A stretch of DNA of 57,567 nt from Acidimicrobiia bacterium (GCA_023265025.1 JAHFUP010000025.1:1-57567); one strand, 5' to 3'. Shown: positions 38,227 through 47,350, counted from the stretch's first letter. Made by a program: numbers and translations. Notes: a model not told the origin generated them from the letters alone.

Positions 38227-39034
38227 AGGAGTCTGGCCGGAAGCGCTCGGGCGCCGACGACAGGAAGTCCTCGATCCAGCGCCCGAGTGACTCGGCCATT
38301 CGGAGGTCGACGTCAGAGCCGTCGTCGGGCTCGTTCGTGGCCGGGGCCAGGCCGTCGCCCACCACGACGGTCAGCGCCGGCCGGTACCGGTGCCACCGCG
38401 CGGCTACGGGGAACACCGGCCGCCCCGACCGGCGGGAGAGCGCGAACGCGCCCCTCCGGAACGTGATGGTCTCGCCGAGGACCGTGACGGGAGGGGTGTC
38501 ACTCCCTCGGCGGCCGTCGACGGCAACGACGACCAACCCACGTGCGGCGAGGCGCTCGCGCGCCCGGTCGAGCGCCGCTCTCGAATCGACCCCGACGCGA
38601 ACGAACTCGATGCCCGGCGTGGGCTCCGGATCACCGGCGTGGATGAAGAACAACGCCGGTAGCCCTTGGCCGGAGAGCGCCGGTGCGATGGCCGTGATGG
38701 TCGCTCCCGCGTGCCAGGTGGCCAGCACGCCGCCGGTGGCCCGGAGGCCGGCCACAGGGTTGTCCGGCGCCCAGGCCACGACCCGCCCTATCCGCCCCAG
38801 TCCATAGCGCCGGACCACCGCTTCGAGCAGCCACGTGCGTGCCTCGTTCGCCGCGAGGTCGCCGGCCACACGCGCCGGCCGGCCGCCGTAGCGGCCGGCG
38901 AGGGCTGGCCGGCCGGAGCGCCGCCGCAGGCGCTCCCGCACCCGGTTCACGACGCCGGCGACGGCCAGCGTCGACCGCGGGGCGAGGTGCGCCGGCACTG
39001 CGAGGAGGCCGAGCGCCCGTTCGTGCGCCGTCAT
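38204..39034 (-). CDS. LpxL/HtrB-like (lysophospholipid) acyltransferase
   Basis: This 276-residue protein resembles LpxL/HtrB and mycobacterial PIM acyltransferases: GVLATWHAGATITAIAPAL, where the conserved His-containing box should be, then VVVAVDGRRGSDTPPVTVLG, and FRRGAFALSRRSGRPVFPVA. The HxxxxD/E catalytic box is not in its usual form (WHAGATI), so activity is uncertain. The ATG at 39034 overlaps the stop of the DUF4091 gene in ATGA. It probably adds an acyl chain to a glycolipid or similar envelope precursor made by this cluster. Confidence 0.7.
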   Translation of the reverse strand: MTAHERALGLLAVPAHLAPRSTLAVAGVVNRVRERLRRRSGRPALAGRYGGRPARVAGDLAANEARTWLLEAVVRRYGLGRIGRVVAWAPDNPVAGLRATGGVLATWHAGATITAIAPALSGQGLPALFFIHAGDPEPTPGIEFVRVGVDSRAALDRARERLAARGLVVVAVDGRRGSDTPPVTVLGETITFRRGAFALSRRSGRPVFPVAARWHRYRPALTVVVGDGLAPATNEPDDGSDVDLRMAESLGRWIEDFLSSAPERFRPDSFRSGVPG

Positions 39035-40613
39035 CGGTCGCCGGCGATGGCCTGGAGGGCCAGGGCATGGGACGCCAGCCGGGCGCGGAAGCGGGACAGG
39101 TCACCCCCGGTGAGGTGCGGGTAGGGCTCGGTCGACGTCTCAGAAGCGACATCGACGGCGGTCAGGGAGATCGCCGCCGCCAGCTCGTCGAGCGTCGCCC
39201 GGACCTTCACGCACTCCTCGGCCTTCGGCCCGGCCACCGCGTCAGCCGCGACGAGCAGCTCGTCCACCGTCGTGACATAGCGCAGGTCGGTGATCCCTTC
39301 GCCCATGCCCTCCCACTGCAACGTCGGCACCACGCCGGTGCGGGCGGGATAGGTGGCCAGGTGGTCCTTGTAGTCGTCGGCCGTGCCCCCGATCACGAAG
39401 CCGGGCTCCCAGTCGTCGAAGTCGTCGTACGGCGAGTTCGGGTGCACCGGCAGGTGCTGATAGCAGTAGGGCGCGATGCCGGCGGCGCCGCTCTTCCACA
39501 GGTAGAACCCGGCCAGGACGCGGTGGACGTTCGGCTTCTCCATGTGGGCCGCCCAGTGGTAGTAGACGCCGCCGACGCGGCCGGCGACGAACTCCCGGCT
39601 CCGCGGGAGGTACACACTGACGACGTCGGGGACCGGCCCCAGCTCGGCCAGGCGCGGGAGGAACCCGGCGTCCGCGATCGACGCCATGGTCGGAAGGCCG
39701 AGCCCGGCGGCGCCGGCGAGGTTGCGCCGGTGCCCGTCATGCCACTCCTCGCCCCGTACATCGATCTCGTCACTCACGTACACCACCGGTCGGAGGCCGC
39801 CAAAGTCGGCCGGCGTGATGCCGGCGGGCACCGGTGCGTGGAGCACGACGGTGCCGGCGAACCCGGCCTCACGGGCCAGGCGCGCCGCCCGCCGCACCAG
39901 GGCGGGCCGGCGCTCGTTCAGCGAGATGGCGGTGAACCCGTGGCTGCGGATGTCGGCCAGCTGGGAGCAGAACACGTCCTCGGGCACCCGGTGCTGCGGC
40001 TGGGCGCAGTCGATCGTGCCGCGGTACCAGAGGAACCGTTCTTGCCGAGGTTCACGCAACGCCAACGGGAGGACGGTCACCCCCACGTAGATCTCGACGC
40101 ACGCGCCGCCGGCGGCGCGCACCTCGATGGCGCCGGCGTGATGACCAGCAGCGGCACCGGCCGGTACGGTCGCCGTGACCCAGACCTGCACCGGCTCGCC
40201 CGCAATCACGCCGGCGGTCGCCGGCCCGGTCAGCCGCAACGCCGGCGGTCGGTAGTAGCGAGGCCGCCGGCGCAGGCGGTGGAGATGACGAAGGTGCCCG
40301 CAAAACACGGTGTAGCCGTCGGTCAGCTCCTCTCGGTCGTCCTTGACGAGCAGCTCGGCAACGGGCTTCCGGGGGCCCCGTACACGCCGACGCCGGCCTG
40401 CTCCCAGACCTTCACGACCCATACGTCCAGCCAATCCCCGATGTCGCCCATGGCCCGGATGGTCAGCGGGCCGGCGTTAGCGGCCACGTCGAAGGAGAGC
40501 GCCACCCGTTCACCCGGCGTCGCCGTGGCCGAAAGCCGGCGCACTGGCACCCCGGTCCCACACCGTTCGTAGGGCTCGTGAGCGGACGCCACCAGGCCGC
40601 CTGTCACCACCAC
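39031..40613 (-). pseudogene. DUF4091 (GH123-related) protein with a frameshift
   Basis: The gene reads in one frame from about 40613 (GTG at 40613, 40610 or 40607) to about 40375, with VALSFDVAANAGPLTIRAMG and WLDVWVVKVWEQAGVGVYG. It then moves to a second frame starting RKPVAELLVKDDREELTDGY and running to 39031. The shift falls in GGGGGCCCC at 40371-40379. The later part has SDEIDVRGEEWHDGHRR, a region rich in Trp/Tyr (YCYQHLPVHPNSPYDDFDDW), and a C-terminal TLQWEGMGEGITDLRYVTTV. The last element resembles the DUF4091 C-terminal domain of GH123-like enzymes. The acyltransferase gene overlaps its stop. Confidence 0.65.
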
Positions 40614-40634
40614 GCTGGTACTTTGCAACGAGGA

Positions 40635-41702
40635 ATGGCGACTCCCGGACGGCCGACCGTGGTCGTGACGGTTCCCGTGCGCGACGAGGCCGCCAACCTC
40701 CCGCGCCTGCTGGCCACGACGCTGCTCTGGGCGGACCACGTTGTCATCGCCGACCAGGGCTCCAGCGACGGCTCGGCGGAGCTGGCCCGGTCGTTTCCCG
40801 GGGTGACCGTGGTCGACAACCCGTCGCGGTCATACGGCGAGGACGCCCGGCAGCAGATCCTCCTCGACGCGGCGCGGAAGCTGACGCCGGCGCCCCGACT
40901 CCTCGTCGCCCTCGATGCCGACGAGATCATGTCGGCCAACGTGCTGGAGTCCGAAGAGTGGGACGAGGTCCTCCGGGCTCTGCCCGGCACGAGCATCCGC
41001 CTCGCTCGGGTGGAGCTGGCGGCGGACACCACGCGGTACCTCCGCCACTGGTGGGACGATGCCGGTGTCCGCGGCGGGTTCGCGTACATGGACGACGGCG
41101 CGGCCCACACCGGCCGGCGACTTCATTCGAACCGGCTTCCGGAGCCGCCCGCACCGCGGCTGTCGCTGGAGGACGTGGTCGTGCTGCACTACTCCCAGGC
41201 CAGCCCCCGCCGGGTGGCCAGCCGGGAGCGGTGGTACCAGTGCTTCGAACGGGTGCACTTCCCGGACCAGTACGGCGACGTCGCCATCCGCCGCCGCTAC
41301 GACTGGCTCAAGCGGGCCGGTCCGGACGTGCGCATGCGATCGTGCCCGGCGGCCTGGACCGGGGCCTACGCCCGAGCCGGCATCGACCTGGTGCAGCCTG
41401 CGGAGGACCGCTACTTCTGGACGGACTGGGACGTCCTGCGCATGTTCGACTGCCACAGCACCTCGACATTCCGCTTCCTCGACATCTGGAACTTCGACTG
41501 GGAAGCGGCTCGGGGCGAGGCGGTGGCGCGCGGCATCGCCGGCGTGCCGCCCCGCCCGATCGTGCCTCCGGGTGACGTCGTGAGCCGGAGTGTACGGCGC
41601 TTCCTCGATCTCTCCGCCCGTACCCGTTGGCGGGTCTATACCGATGCCGCGGTGTCCAAGGGGCTGGCAGTCGTCACCCGGTCCCGAAATGGCCACCGCT
41701 AA
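40635..41702 (+). CDS. Family 2 glycosyltransferase
   Basis: This protein of about 355 residues is a GT2-type enzyme: VVVTVPVRDEAANLPRLLAT, VVIADQGSSDGSAELARSFP and LVALDADEIMSANVLESEEW at the Asp-x-Asp-like site. The second half has many aromatic residues (YFWTDWDVLRMFDCHS, FRFLDIWNFDWEAARG) and may form the acceptor side. The ATG at 40635 has an AGGA sequence, but it lies very close to the start codon. The gene is divergent from the DUF4091 gene, and its end overlaps the free PqqD gene by 14 bases, which suggests coupled translation. Confidence 0.82.
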   Translation: MATPGRPTVVVTVPVRDEAANLPRLLATTLLWADHVVIADQGSSDGSAELARSFPGVTVVDNPSRSYGEDARQQILLDAARKLTPAPRLLVALDADEIMSANVLESEEWDEVLRALPGTSIRLARVELAADTTRYLRHWWDDAGVRGGFAYMDDGAAHTGRRLHSNRLPEPPAPRLSLEDVVVLHYSQASPRRVASRERWYQCFERVHFPDQYGDVAIRRRYDWLKRAGPDVRMRSCPAAWTGAYARAGIDLVQPAEDRYFWTDWDVLRMFDCHSTSTFRFLDIWNFDWEAARGEAVARGIAGVPPRPIVPPGDVVSRSVRRFLDLSARTRWRVYTDAAVSKGLAVVTRSRNGHR

Positions 41703-41967
41703 GCTCGGCGACGTGTCGGTGCCGCAGCGCGAGGTGGCATGGGAGGTCGTGGATGGCGAGGCCGTCATCGTGGACGTGACGACAGGCGACTACTTCTCGT
41801 TGAATGCGGTGGGCACCGATGTGTGGACGTCTCTGCACCGTGGCGCGGACGTTCCTTCTATCGTGGCTGCAACGGTAACGAGGTACGGGGTCGACCGGGC
41901 GACGGTTGCTCGCGACGTCGAGGATCTCATCGGTGAGCTGGAGGACATAGGCCTATGGAACCCGTGA
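41689..41967 (+). CDS. PqqD-family peptide-chaperone-like protein
   Basis: This 92-residue protein has the PqqD/RRE fold pattern: VAWEVVDGEAVIVDVTTGDY, FSLNAVGTDVWTSLHRGADV, then helices with ARDVEDLIGELEDIGLW. PqqD proteins bind leader peptides of ribosomally made peptides and hand them to modifying enzymes. Its ATG overlaps the end of the GT2 gene, and its own end overlaps the 48-residue peptide gene by 13 bases, so all three are likely made together. It aligns well with the PqqD part of the GT2 fusion at 31700-32863. Confidence 0.85.
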   Translation: MATAKLGDVSVPQREVAWEVVDGEAVIVDVTTGDYFSLNAVGTDVWTSLHRGADVPSIVAATVTRYGVDRATVARDVEDLIGELEDIGLWNP

Positions 41968-42101
41968 GCGAGTCGGTCGAACCGGTGGAGCCCGACGAGC
42001 ACGCCGCCGACGACCGCGAGCTGCCGCGGTACGAGAAGCCGGTGATTCGGCGATACGACCAGATCGACCAGGTACGGCCGTACGGGCCGAGCGAGGTCTA
42101 A
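41955..42101 (+). CDS. Short peptide, candidate PqqD-bound precursor
   Basis: The 48-residue frame starts with ATG at 41955, 13 bases inside the PqqD gene, and ends with TAA at 42099-42101. It has an acidic N-terminal half (many Glu and Asp) and then YEKPVIRRYDQIDQVRPYG near the C-terminus. Y-x-K-P-x-[IL]-x-x-Y/G is the pattern found in leader peptides of lasso and related PqqD-guided peptides (from memory of the family). There is no lasso cyclase or leader protease in the window, and no obvious core cleavage site. A real gene is supported by the overlap and by codon bias; the precursor role is an inference. Confidence 0.6.
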   Translation: MEPVSESVEPVEPDEHAADDRELPRYEKPVIRRYDQIDQVRPYGPSEV

Positions 42102-42223
42102 GCCGCGTCGCGCAACCTCCGGGGGATAACCGTTGCTAATAGCGGAAGGGCAAATGCTTTAACACTGGTTACCCTCGATGAGAGCACGCCGCTGCTCGAC
42201 CACCAGGACCGAGAGGACGTCCC

Positions 42224-42601
42224 ATGAGGGCATCACTGGAACTGCCGCCTGTTCGTGTGTCACACCTGTCCCGGAACCGCCTGGTCCAGCTTCGGGGCCT
42301 GCTCGTCGCCGAGACGGCCACCCAGGCGGCCCGGCGCGCCGGACATGAGGCGCTGGTCGCCCAGCTGCGCGGCCTGACCGATGCCGACAGCGTTCTCGAG
42401 CGCGAACTGGCCGAGGCGGGTGCGGCGCGGGCTCAGGTGACCGTGGCCGACGTCGAGCAGGCACTGGAGCGCATCGGGAACGGTACCTACGGATGGTGTG
42501 AACGCTGCGACGCACCGATACCCTTCGAGCGCCTCGAGGCCATCCCATCGGCCCGTCTGTGCGTCGCCTGCCCCGGACTCCACGCCGGCTGGCAGCTCTA
42601 G
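42224..42601 (+). CDS. DksA/TraR-family zinc-finger protein
   Basis: This 125-residue protein has a coiled-coil N-terminal region and a C-terminal zinc finger (YGWCERCDAPIPFERLEAIP, then RLCVACPG, a CxxC-X17-CxxC arrangement), as in DksA/TraR proteins that bind RNA polymerase. The acidic DxxDxA tip motif of DksA is not evident. It lies upstream of the Mrp antiporter operon. The 122 bases before it contain AT-rich promoter-like sequence (TTGCTAATAGCGG near 42133, and TTTAAC). Confidence 0.8.
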   Translation: MRASLELPPVRVSHLSRNRLVQLRGLLVAETATQAARRAGHEALVAQLRGLTDADSVLERELAEAGAARAQVTVADVEQALERIGNGTYGWCERCDAPIPFERLEAIPSARLCVACPGLHAGWQL

Positions 42602-42669
42602 TTCTTCGTGCGGAAGGCGGGGAAGGGACCGGCGAGGTGAGACCGGGCTGAGCGGTCGGCGCGGTCAGA

Positions 42670-45450
42670 ATGACCCCAGTGGTGGCGATCCTTGCCCTGT
42701 TCGGGCTGACAGGTGTCTTGCTGATCGCCTTCGGCGAACGGCTCGGGCGCTCGTCGCTCCTTGCGGCGACGGTCGCCCCTGCCGTATCGGCACTCTGGGT
42801 CTGCCTACGGCTTCCGGACGTCCTTGCCGGGCCTGTCGTCTCCGAGCACCTTTCCTGGGTCGGCGGGCTCGGCTTGGCCGTCGACCTCCGCCTCGACGGC
42901 ATGGCCGCCACGATGACGCTGATCGTGTCGGGCATCGGCGTGTTGATCCTGGTCTACGCCTACTCCTACTTCGACGCCGACACGGCCGATCTGGGGCGCC
43001 TGGCGGGACTGCTCGTCCTCTTCGCCGGCGCCATGGTGGGCCTCGTCCAAGCGGATCACCTGCTCCTGCTCTACAGCTGCTGGGAGATCACGTCGGTCAC
43101 GTCCTACCTGTTGATCGGCAATACGCACACGGACGCCAACGCCCGCGCCGCGGCCCTGCACGCGCTGTTGGTGACCAGCACGGGCGGACTCGCCATGCTG
43201 GGCGGGTTCGTGCTCCTGGGCCATGTCGCGGGCACCTACCGCCTGAGTGAGCTGGCGGCCGGCGCACCGCCGACGGCAGGGGCGGCGATCACGGCCGCGC
43301 TCGGGCTGATCCTGCTCGGGGCGTTCACCAAATCGGCCCAGTACCCCTTTCACGCCTGGCTGCCAGGAGCCATGGCCGCGCCGACGCCGGTCAGCGCGTA
43401 CCTCCACTCGGCGACGATGGTCAAGGCCGGCGTGTACCTGATCGCCCGGCTTGCGCCGATCTTCGCGGCCGCCGCCGTCTGGCGACCAACCGTTCTCGCC
43501 GTCGGAGTGTTCACCCTCGTTGCCGGCGGGCTGCGCGCCCTGCGCCAGCATGACCTCAAGCTGCTCCTGGCCTTCGGCACGGTCAGCCAGTTGGGGCTGA
43601 TGGTTGTCCTGTTCGGCGTGGGAACGCCGGCGGCCACCGCCGCCGGCTGGATGCTGCTCGTCGCCCACGCCCTGTTCAAGGCGGCGCTGTTCATGGTCGT
43701 CGGCGTCCTCGACCGCCAGACGGGCACCCGCGACATCCGGGAGCTGCCGGCGCTCGGCGAGAGGTGGCGCCCGGTCGAGATCGTGTCGGCCGTGAGCGCG
43801 GCGTCGATGGCCGGACTGCCCCTCGCAGCCGGCTTCATCGCCAAGGAGTCCGCCTACGGATCCCTCATGGACGCGTCCTTCTCCGCCAGCGACGCCGTGT
43901 TGGTGGCCGTCGTCGGCGGATCCATGTTGACCGCGGCCTACGCCGCCCGGTTCCACTGGGGCGCCTTCATCTCGCCCCGGCGCCGCGCTCGAACCGGGTC
44001 GCCCGCCCCGGCGCCGTCAGTCCTGTTCACCGCTCCGCTCGCCTGCCTCGGCGTCCTCACGGTGCTGCTCGGCGCCGTGCCGTCGGTCGCCGGGCGGCTC
44101 GCCACCGCGGCGGTGCAATCGCTGGACTCAGCCGCAGGGACCGTGCACCTGGCGCTCTGGCACGGGCTCAACGCCCCCCTTGCGCTTTCGGGGATCACGC
44201 TGACCGGAGGGACCGTCCTGGCCCTCGCCAACCGCCGGACCCAGCGCGTCCTCGCCTTCGGAGGCACCGTGCCGAGAGCCGACTCCGCCTACCTCGGCCT
44301 GCTCCATGCACTCGGGGCGACGGCTCGACGGGTGACGGCCGTGGTCCAGAACGGCTCCCTGCCGGTCTATGCGGGAGTGATCCTGACGACGGCTGCGGTG
44401 CTCCCCGCGGTGGCGTTGCTTCGCTCCCTCGACTGGCCGGGGTGGCCGGCGGTGGGAGAGCCGGGCGACGTTCCCCTCGCAGTCCTCTTGATCCTGGCCG
44501 CGCTCGGCGCGGCCACGACGCGCCGGCGGTTTTCCGCTGCGGTGTTCCTCGGCGCCGCCGGCTATGCCATGGCTGCGTTCTTCGTCGCCTACGGTGCCCC
44601 TGACCTGGCCCTCACCCAGATCGTGGTCGAGACCCTGTCGACGGTGGTCTTCGTGCTCGTGCTGCGCCGGCTCCCGGAGCGCTTCGAGCGCCAATCGTCC
44701 GTGCGGCGGCGGGTCTTGCGGTTCGCCATCGCAGGTGTGGTGGGCGCGACCGTGTTCGTGTTCGCCATCGTCGCCGTCGGCAACCGGACCACCGCGCCGG
44801 CGTCCGAGGAGATGGTCGCACGGTCGGTGCCCGACGGCCACGGCCGCAACGTCGTCAACGTCATCCTCGTCGACTTCCGTGGGTTCGACACGCTGGGCGA
44901 GATCACGGTGCTGGCCGTGGCATCCATCGGGGCCGTCGCCTTGGCCAGAGTCGGCCGCCGGAACAACTCGGCAGAGCCGAGATCCCGCCCCATCGAAGAT
45001 CCCGGAGTGCAGCGGATCGTCTTCGTCGACGTGTCGGTCCACGTCATCTTCCACGTCGTCATGATGGCGTCGGTCTGGCTGCTGTTCGCAGGACACAACC
45101 AGCCGGGCGGCGGCTTCGTCGGTGGACTACTGGCCGGCGCGGCCATCACCCTGAATTACGTCGCCGGCGACATCGCCGAGGTTCGCGCCCGATCGCGCTT
45201 CCGGCCCTGGACGGTGCTGGGCGCCGGCCTGCTGCTGGCGGTGGGGACGGCCACCTTCCCACTCCTCACCGGCGGTGCCGTCCTCGATGTGGCCAGCCGG
45301 TCGGTGGAACTGCCCCTGCTCGGCACCGTGAACCTCACCACCGCACTGGCCTTCGACGCCGGCGTCTATCTGGCGGTCGTGGGCGTGGTGCTGATGGCCT
45401 ACGAGGCCTTCGGCGACGCCGCGTCTGCACCAGCCGAAATAGCCGCATGA
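42670..45450 (+). CDS. mrpA: Mrp Na+/H+ antiporter subunit A, fused to subunit B
   Basis: This 926-residue membrane protein has about 20 hydrophobic segments. The N-terminal part resembles NuoL (LLLLYSCWEITSVTSYLLIG with a key Glu; AQYPFHAWLPGAMAAPTPVS and SATMVKAGVY). The last 150 residues contain MrpB-type sequence (NQPGGGFVGGLLAGAAITLN) and a final membrane pair. MrpA and MrpB are therefore fused, a known variant. The protein exchanges Na+ for H+ with its operon partners. The next gene overlaps its end by four bases. Confidence 0.93.
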   Translation: MTPVVAILALFGLTGVLLIAFGERLGRSSLLAATVAPAVSALWVCLRLPDVLAGPVVSEHLSWVGGLGLAVDLRLDGMAATMTLIVSGIGVLILVYAYSYFDADTADLGRLAGLLVLFAGAMVGLVQADHLLLLYSCWEITSVTSYLLIGNTHTDANARAAALHALLVTSTGGLAMLGGFVLLGHVAGTYRLSELAAGAPPTAGAAITAALGLILLGAFTKSAQYPFHAWLPGAMAAPTPVSAYLHSATMVKAGVYLIARLAPIFAAAAVWRPTVLAVGVFTLVAGGLRALRQHDLKLLLAFGTVSQLGLMVVLFGVGTPAATAAGWMLLVAHALFKAALFMVVGVLDRQTGTRDIRELPALGERWRPVEIVSAVSAASMAGLPLAAGFIAKESAYGSLMDASFSASDAVLVAVVGGSMLTAAYAARFHWGAFISPRRRARTGSPAPAPSVLFTAPLACLGVLTVLLGAVPSVAGRLATAAVQSLDSAAGTVHLALWHGLNAPLALSGITLTGGTVLALANRRTQRVLAFGGTVPRADSAYLGLLHALGATARRVTAVVQNGSLPVYAGVILTTAAVLPAVALLRSLDWPGWPAVGEPGDVPLAVLLILAALGAATTRRRFSAAVFLGAAGYAMAAFFVAYGAPDLALTQIVVETLSTVVFVLVLRRLPERFERQSSVRRRVLRFAIAGVVGATVFVFAIVAVGNRTTAPASEEMVARSVPDGHGRNVVNVILVDFRGFDTLGEITVLAVASIGAVALARVGRRNNSAEPRSRPIEDPGVQRIVFVDVSVHVIFHVVMMASVWLLFAGHNQPGGGFVGGLLAGAAITLNYVAGDIAEVRARSRFRPWTVLGAGLLLAVGTATFPLLTGGAVLDVASRSVELPLLGTVNLTTALAFDAGVYLAVVGVVLMAYEAFGDAASAPAEIAA

Positions 45451-45860
45451 CGATCCTCCTCGCCGCCTGCGCCGCCGGGCTCTTCGCCGTCGGCACGTAC
45501 CTCGTCCTGCAACGGAAGTTGAGCCGGATCATCGTCGGCCTCGGGCTGTTGACCCACGGCGCCAACCTGCTCCTCATCGGCTCGGGCCGCCGAGGCAACC
45601 CGCCGATCATCGGCTTCAGTGACGTCGGATCCTTCAGCGATCCGCTGCCCCAGGCCCTGGCCCTGACCGCCATCGTCATCAGCTTCGCAGTGACGACCCT
45701 GCTGCTCGCCCTGGCCTACCGCAGCTGGATGCTGACCCAGGACGACGAGGTGGAGGACGACATCGGCGACCGGGACGTGGCCCGGGCCAGTGTCCTGGAG
45801 GAGGAGATCCACGATCAGGAGACGGCGATGACCGACGGCGTCCTGGACCCCGCGCCATGA
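45447..45860 (+). CDS. mrpC: Mrp antiporter subunit C
   Basis: This 137-residue NuoK-like membrane protein has three hydrophobic segments (ILLAACAAGLFAVGTYLVLQ; IIVGLGLLTHGANLLLI; ALALTAIVISFAVTTLLLAL) and a hydrophilic tail. ATG at 45447 overlaps the mrpA stop, and the end overlaps mrpD by four bases. It is a core subunit of the Na+/H+ antiporter. Confidence 0.93.
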   Translation: MTILLAACAAGLFAVGTYLVLQRKLSRIIVGLGLLTHGANLLLIGSGRRGNPPIIGFSDVGSFSDPLPQALALTAIVISFAVTTLLLALAYRSWMLTQDDEVEDDIGDRDVARASVLEEEIHDQETAMTDGVLDPAP

Positions 45861-47350
45861 GCTGGCTCGTGCCTCTGCCCATCGTCCTGCCCCTCCTGGG
45901 AGCCGCGCTCTCCATTCTCGCTGGGCGGTCCCGCCTGGCCCAGCGGGTCATCGGCGTCACCGTCCTCACCGCCCTGGTCGGCGTGGCTGCGGTGCTGCTG
46001 GTCGCCGTCGATCGCGACGGCACGATCGTCTCCCGCGCCGGCGCATGGCCCGCGCCGCTGGGCATCACCCTCGTCGCCGACCGTTTCGCGGCCACGATGG
46101 TGATGGTCGCGTCAGTCATGCTTCTCGGCGTCCTGCTCTACGCCATCGCCGAGCCCGGCGTGGAACGCAACCATGTCGGCTTCCAGTCCGTCTATCTGGT
46201 GCTGGCCGGGGGCGTCGCCGCCTCCTTTCTCACCGGCGACCTCTTCAACCTGTTCGTCGCCTTCGAGATGATGCTCACCGCCAGCTACGTCCTCCTCACC
46301 CTGGGCGGCAGTCGGGAGCAGGTGCGATCGGGCATGACCTACGTGGTCATCAGCCTGCTGGCGTCGACGCTGTTCGTGACCTCGCTGGCGCTGCTCTATG
46401 CAGCCACGGGGACGGTCAACATGGCCGACCTGGCAGTCAGGATGGCCGAGCTCCCGCCCGGCGTGCGCAGCGCCTTCGCCGTGCTTCTCCTGGTCGTCTT
46501 CGGCATCAAGGCCGCGCTCTTCCCGCTGTTCTTCTGGCTCCCCGACAGTTACCCGATCGCCCCCTCCCCCATCACCGCAGTGTTCGCCGGCCTGCTGACC
46601 AAGGTCGGCATCTACGCCATCGTCAGGACCCAGACCCTGTTCTTCCCGGCCGACAGCCGGCCGGGCACGCTGCTGCTGGTGCTGGCCGGGGCGACGATGA
46701 TCGTCGGCGTGCTCGGGGCCCTCGCCCAAGACGACGTGAAGCGCATCCTGTCGTTCACGATCGTCGGCCAAATCGGCTACCTGGCCTTCGGGTTGGGCCT
46801 GTTCACCGTGGCCGGTGTGGCGGCCGCGGTCTTCTCTATGGTCCACCACATCGTGGTTACGACCGCCCTGTTCCTCGCCAGCGGCCTCATAGAACGCACA
46901 GGAGGATCAAGTCGCCTCACTGCCGTGGGAGGCATGGTCCGGAAGGCGCCCGTGATGGCCGCGCTGTTCCTCATCCCCGCCCTGAGCGTGGCCGGGATCC
47001 CGCCATTGTCCGGCTTCGTTTCCAAGTTCGCACTGATCGACGCCGGCATCGTCGCCCATCAGTACCCGATCGTCGCCGTGAGCCTGGTGGTCAGCCTGCT
47101 GACCCTCCTGTCGATGCTCCGGATCTGGGCGGGCGTGTTCTGGAACCCCGTGGAGGAGCCATCTGTTTCGATCGCCGCCGTCGCGCCGGCGGTGACGAGA
47201 CGACCCGCGATGATGCTCTCTGCCGCCGCGGTGGTCGTCTGCAGCCTGGCGGTCGCCGGCGCCGCCGGTCCGCTCTACGGGCTGAGCAATCGTACGGCGC
47301 ACGACCTGCTCGACCGTACAGACTACATCGCCGAGGTGAGCAGACGGTGA
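45857..47350 (+). CDS. mrpD: Mrp antiporter subunit D
   Basis: This 497-residue NuoM/N-like membrane protein has about 14 hydrophobic segments. Conserved ion-path residues are visible in LFVAFEMMLTASYVLLTLGG (Glu) and KAALFPLFFWLPDSYPIAPS (Lys). The sequence continues with TAVFAGLLTKVGIYAIVR. ATG at 45857 overlaps mrpC and the stop overlaps mrpE in GTGA. It is a second proton/sodium pathway subunit of the antiporter. Confidence 0.93.
   Translation: MSWLVPLPIVLPLLGAALSILAGRSRLAQRVIGVTVLTALVGVAAVLLVAVDRDGTIVSRAGAWPAPLGITLVADRFAATMVMVASVMLLGVLLYAIAEPGVERNHVGFQSVYLVLAGGVAASFLTGDLFNLFVAFEMMLTASYVLLTLGGSREQVRSGMTYVVISLLASTLFVTSLALLYAATGTVNMADLAVRMAELPPGVRSAFAVLLLVVFGIKAALFPLFFWLPDSYPIAPSPITAVFAGLLTKVGIYAIVRTQTLFFPADSRPGTLLLVLAGATMIVGVLGALAQDDVKRILSFTIVGQIGYLAFGLGLFTVAGVAAAVFSMVHHIVVTTALFLASGLIERTGGSSRLTAVGGMVRKAPVMAALFLIPALSVAGIPPLSGFVSKFALIDAGIVAHQYPIVAVSLVVSLLTLLSMLRIWAGVFWNPVEEPSVSIAAVAPAVTRRPAMMLSAAAVVVCSLAVAGAAGPLYGLSNRTAHDLLDRTDYIAEVSRR

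Noticed and set aside
31700-42101. Calling the cluster a lasso-peptide locus
   Set aside because: No asparagine-synthetase-like cyclase or transglutaminase-like protease is present, and the peptide has no clear core. Only the leader-like motif, PqqD, kinase and nucleotidyltransferase agree.
42126-42145. Shared TGCTAATA element near 42133 and 50500 as one regulon motif
   Set aside because: It is only eight bases long, in different orientation relative to genes, and could be ordinary -10-like sequence.
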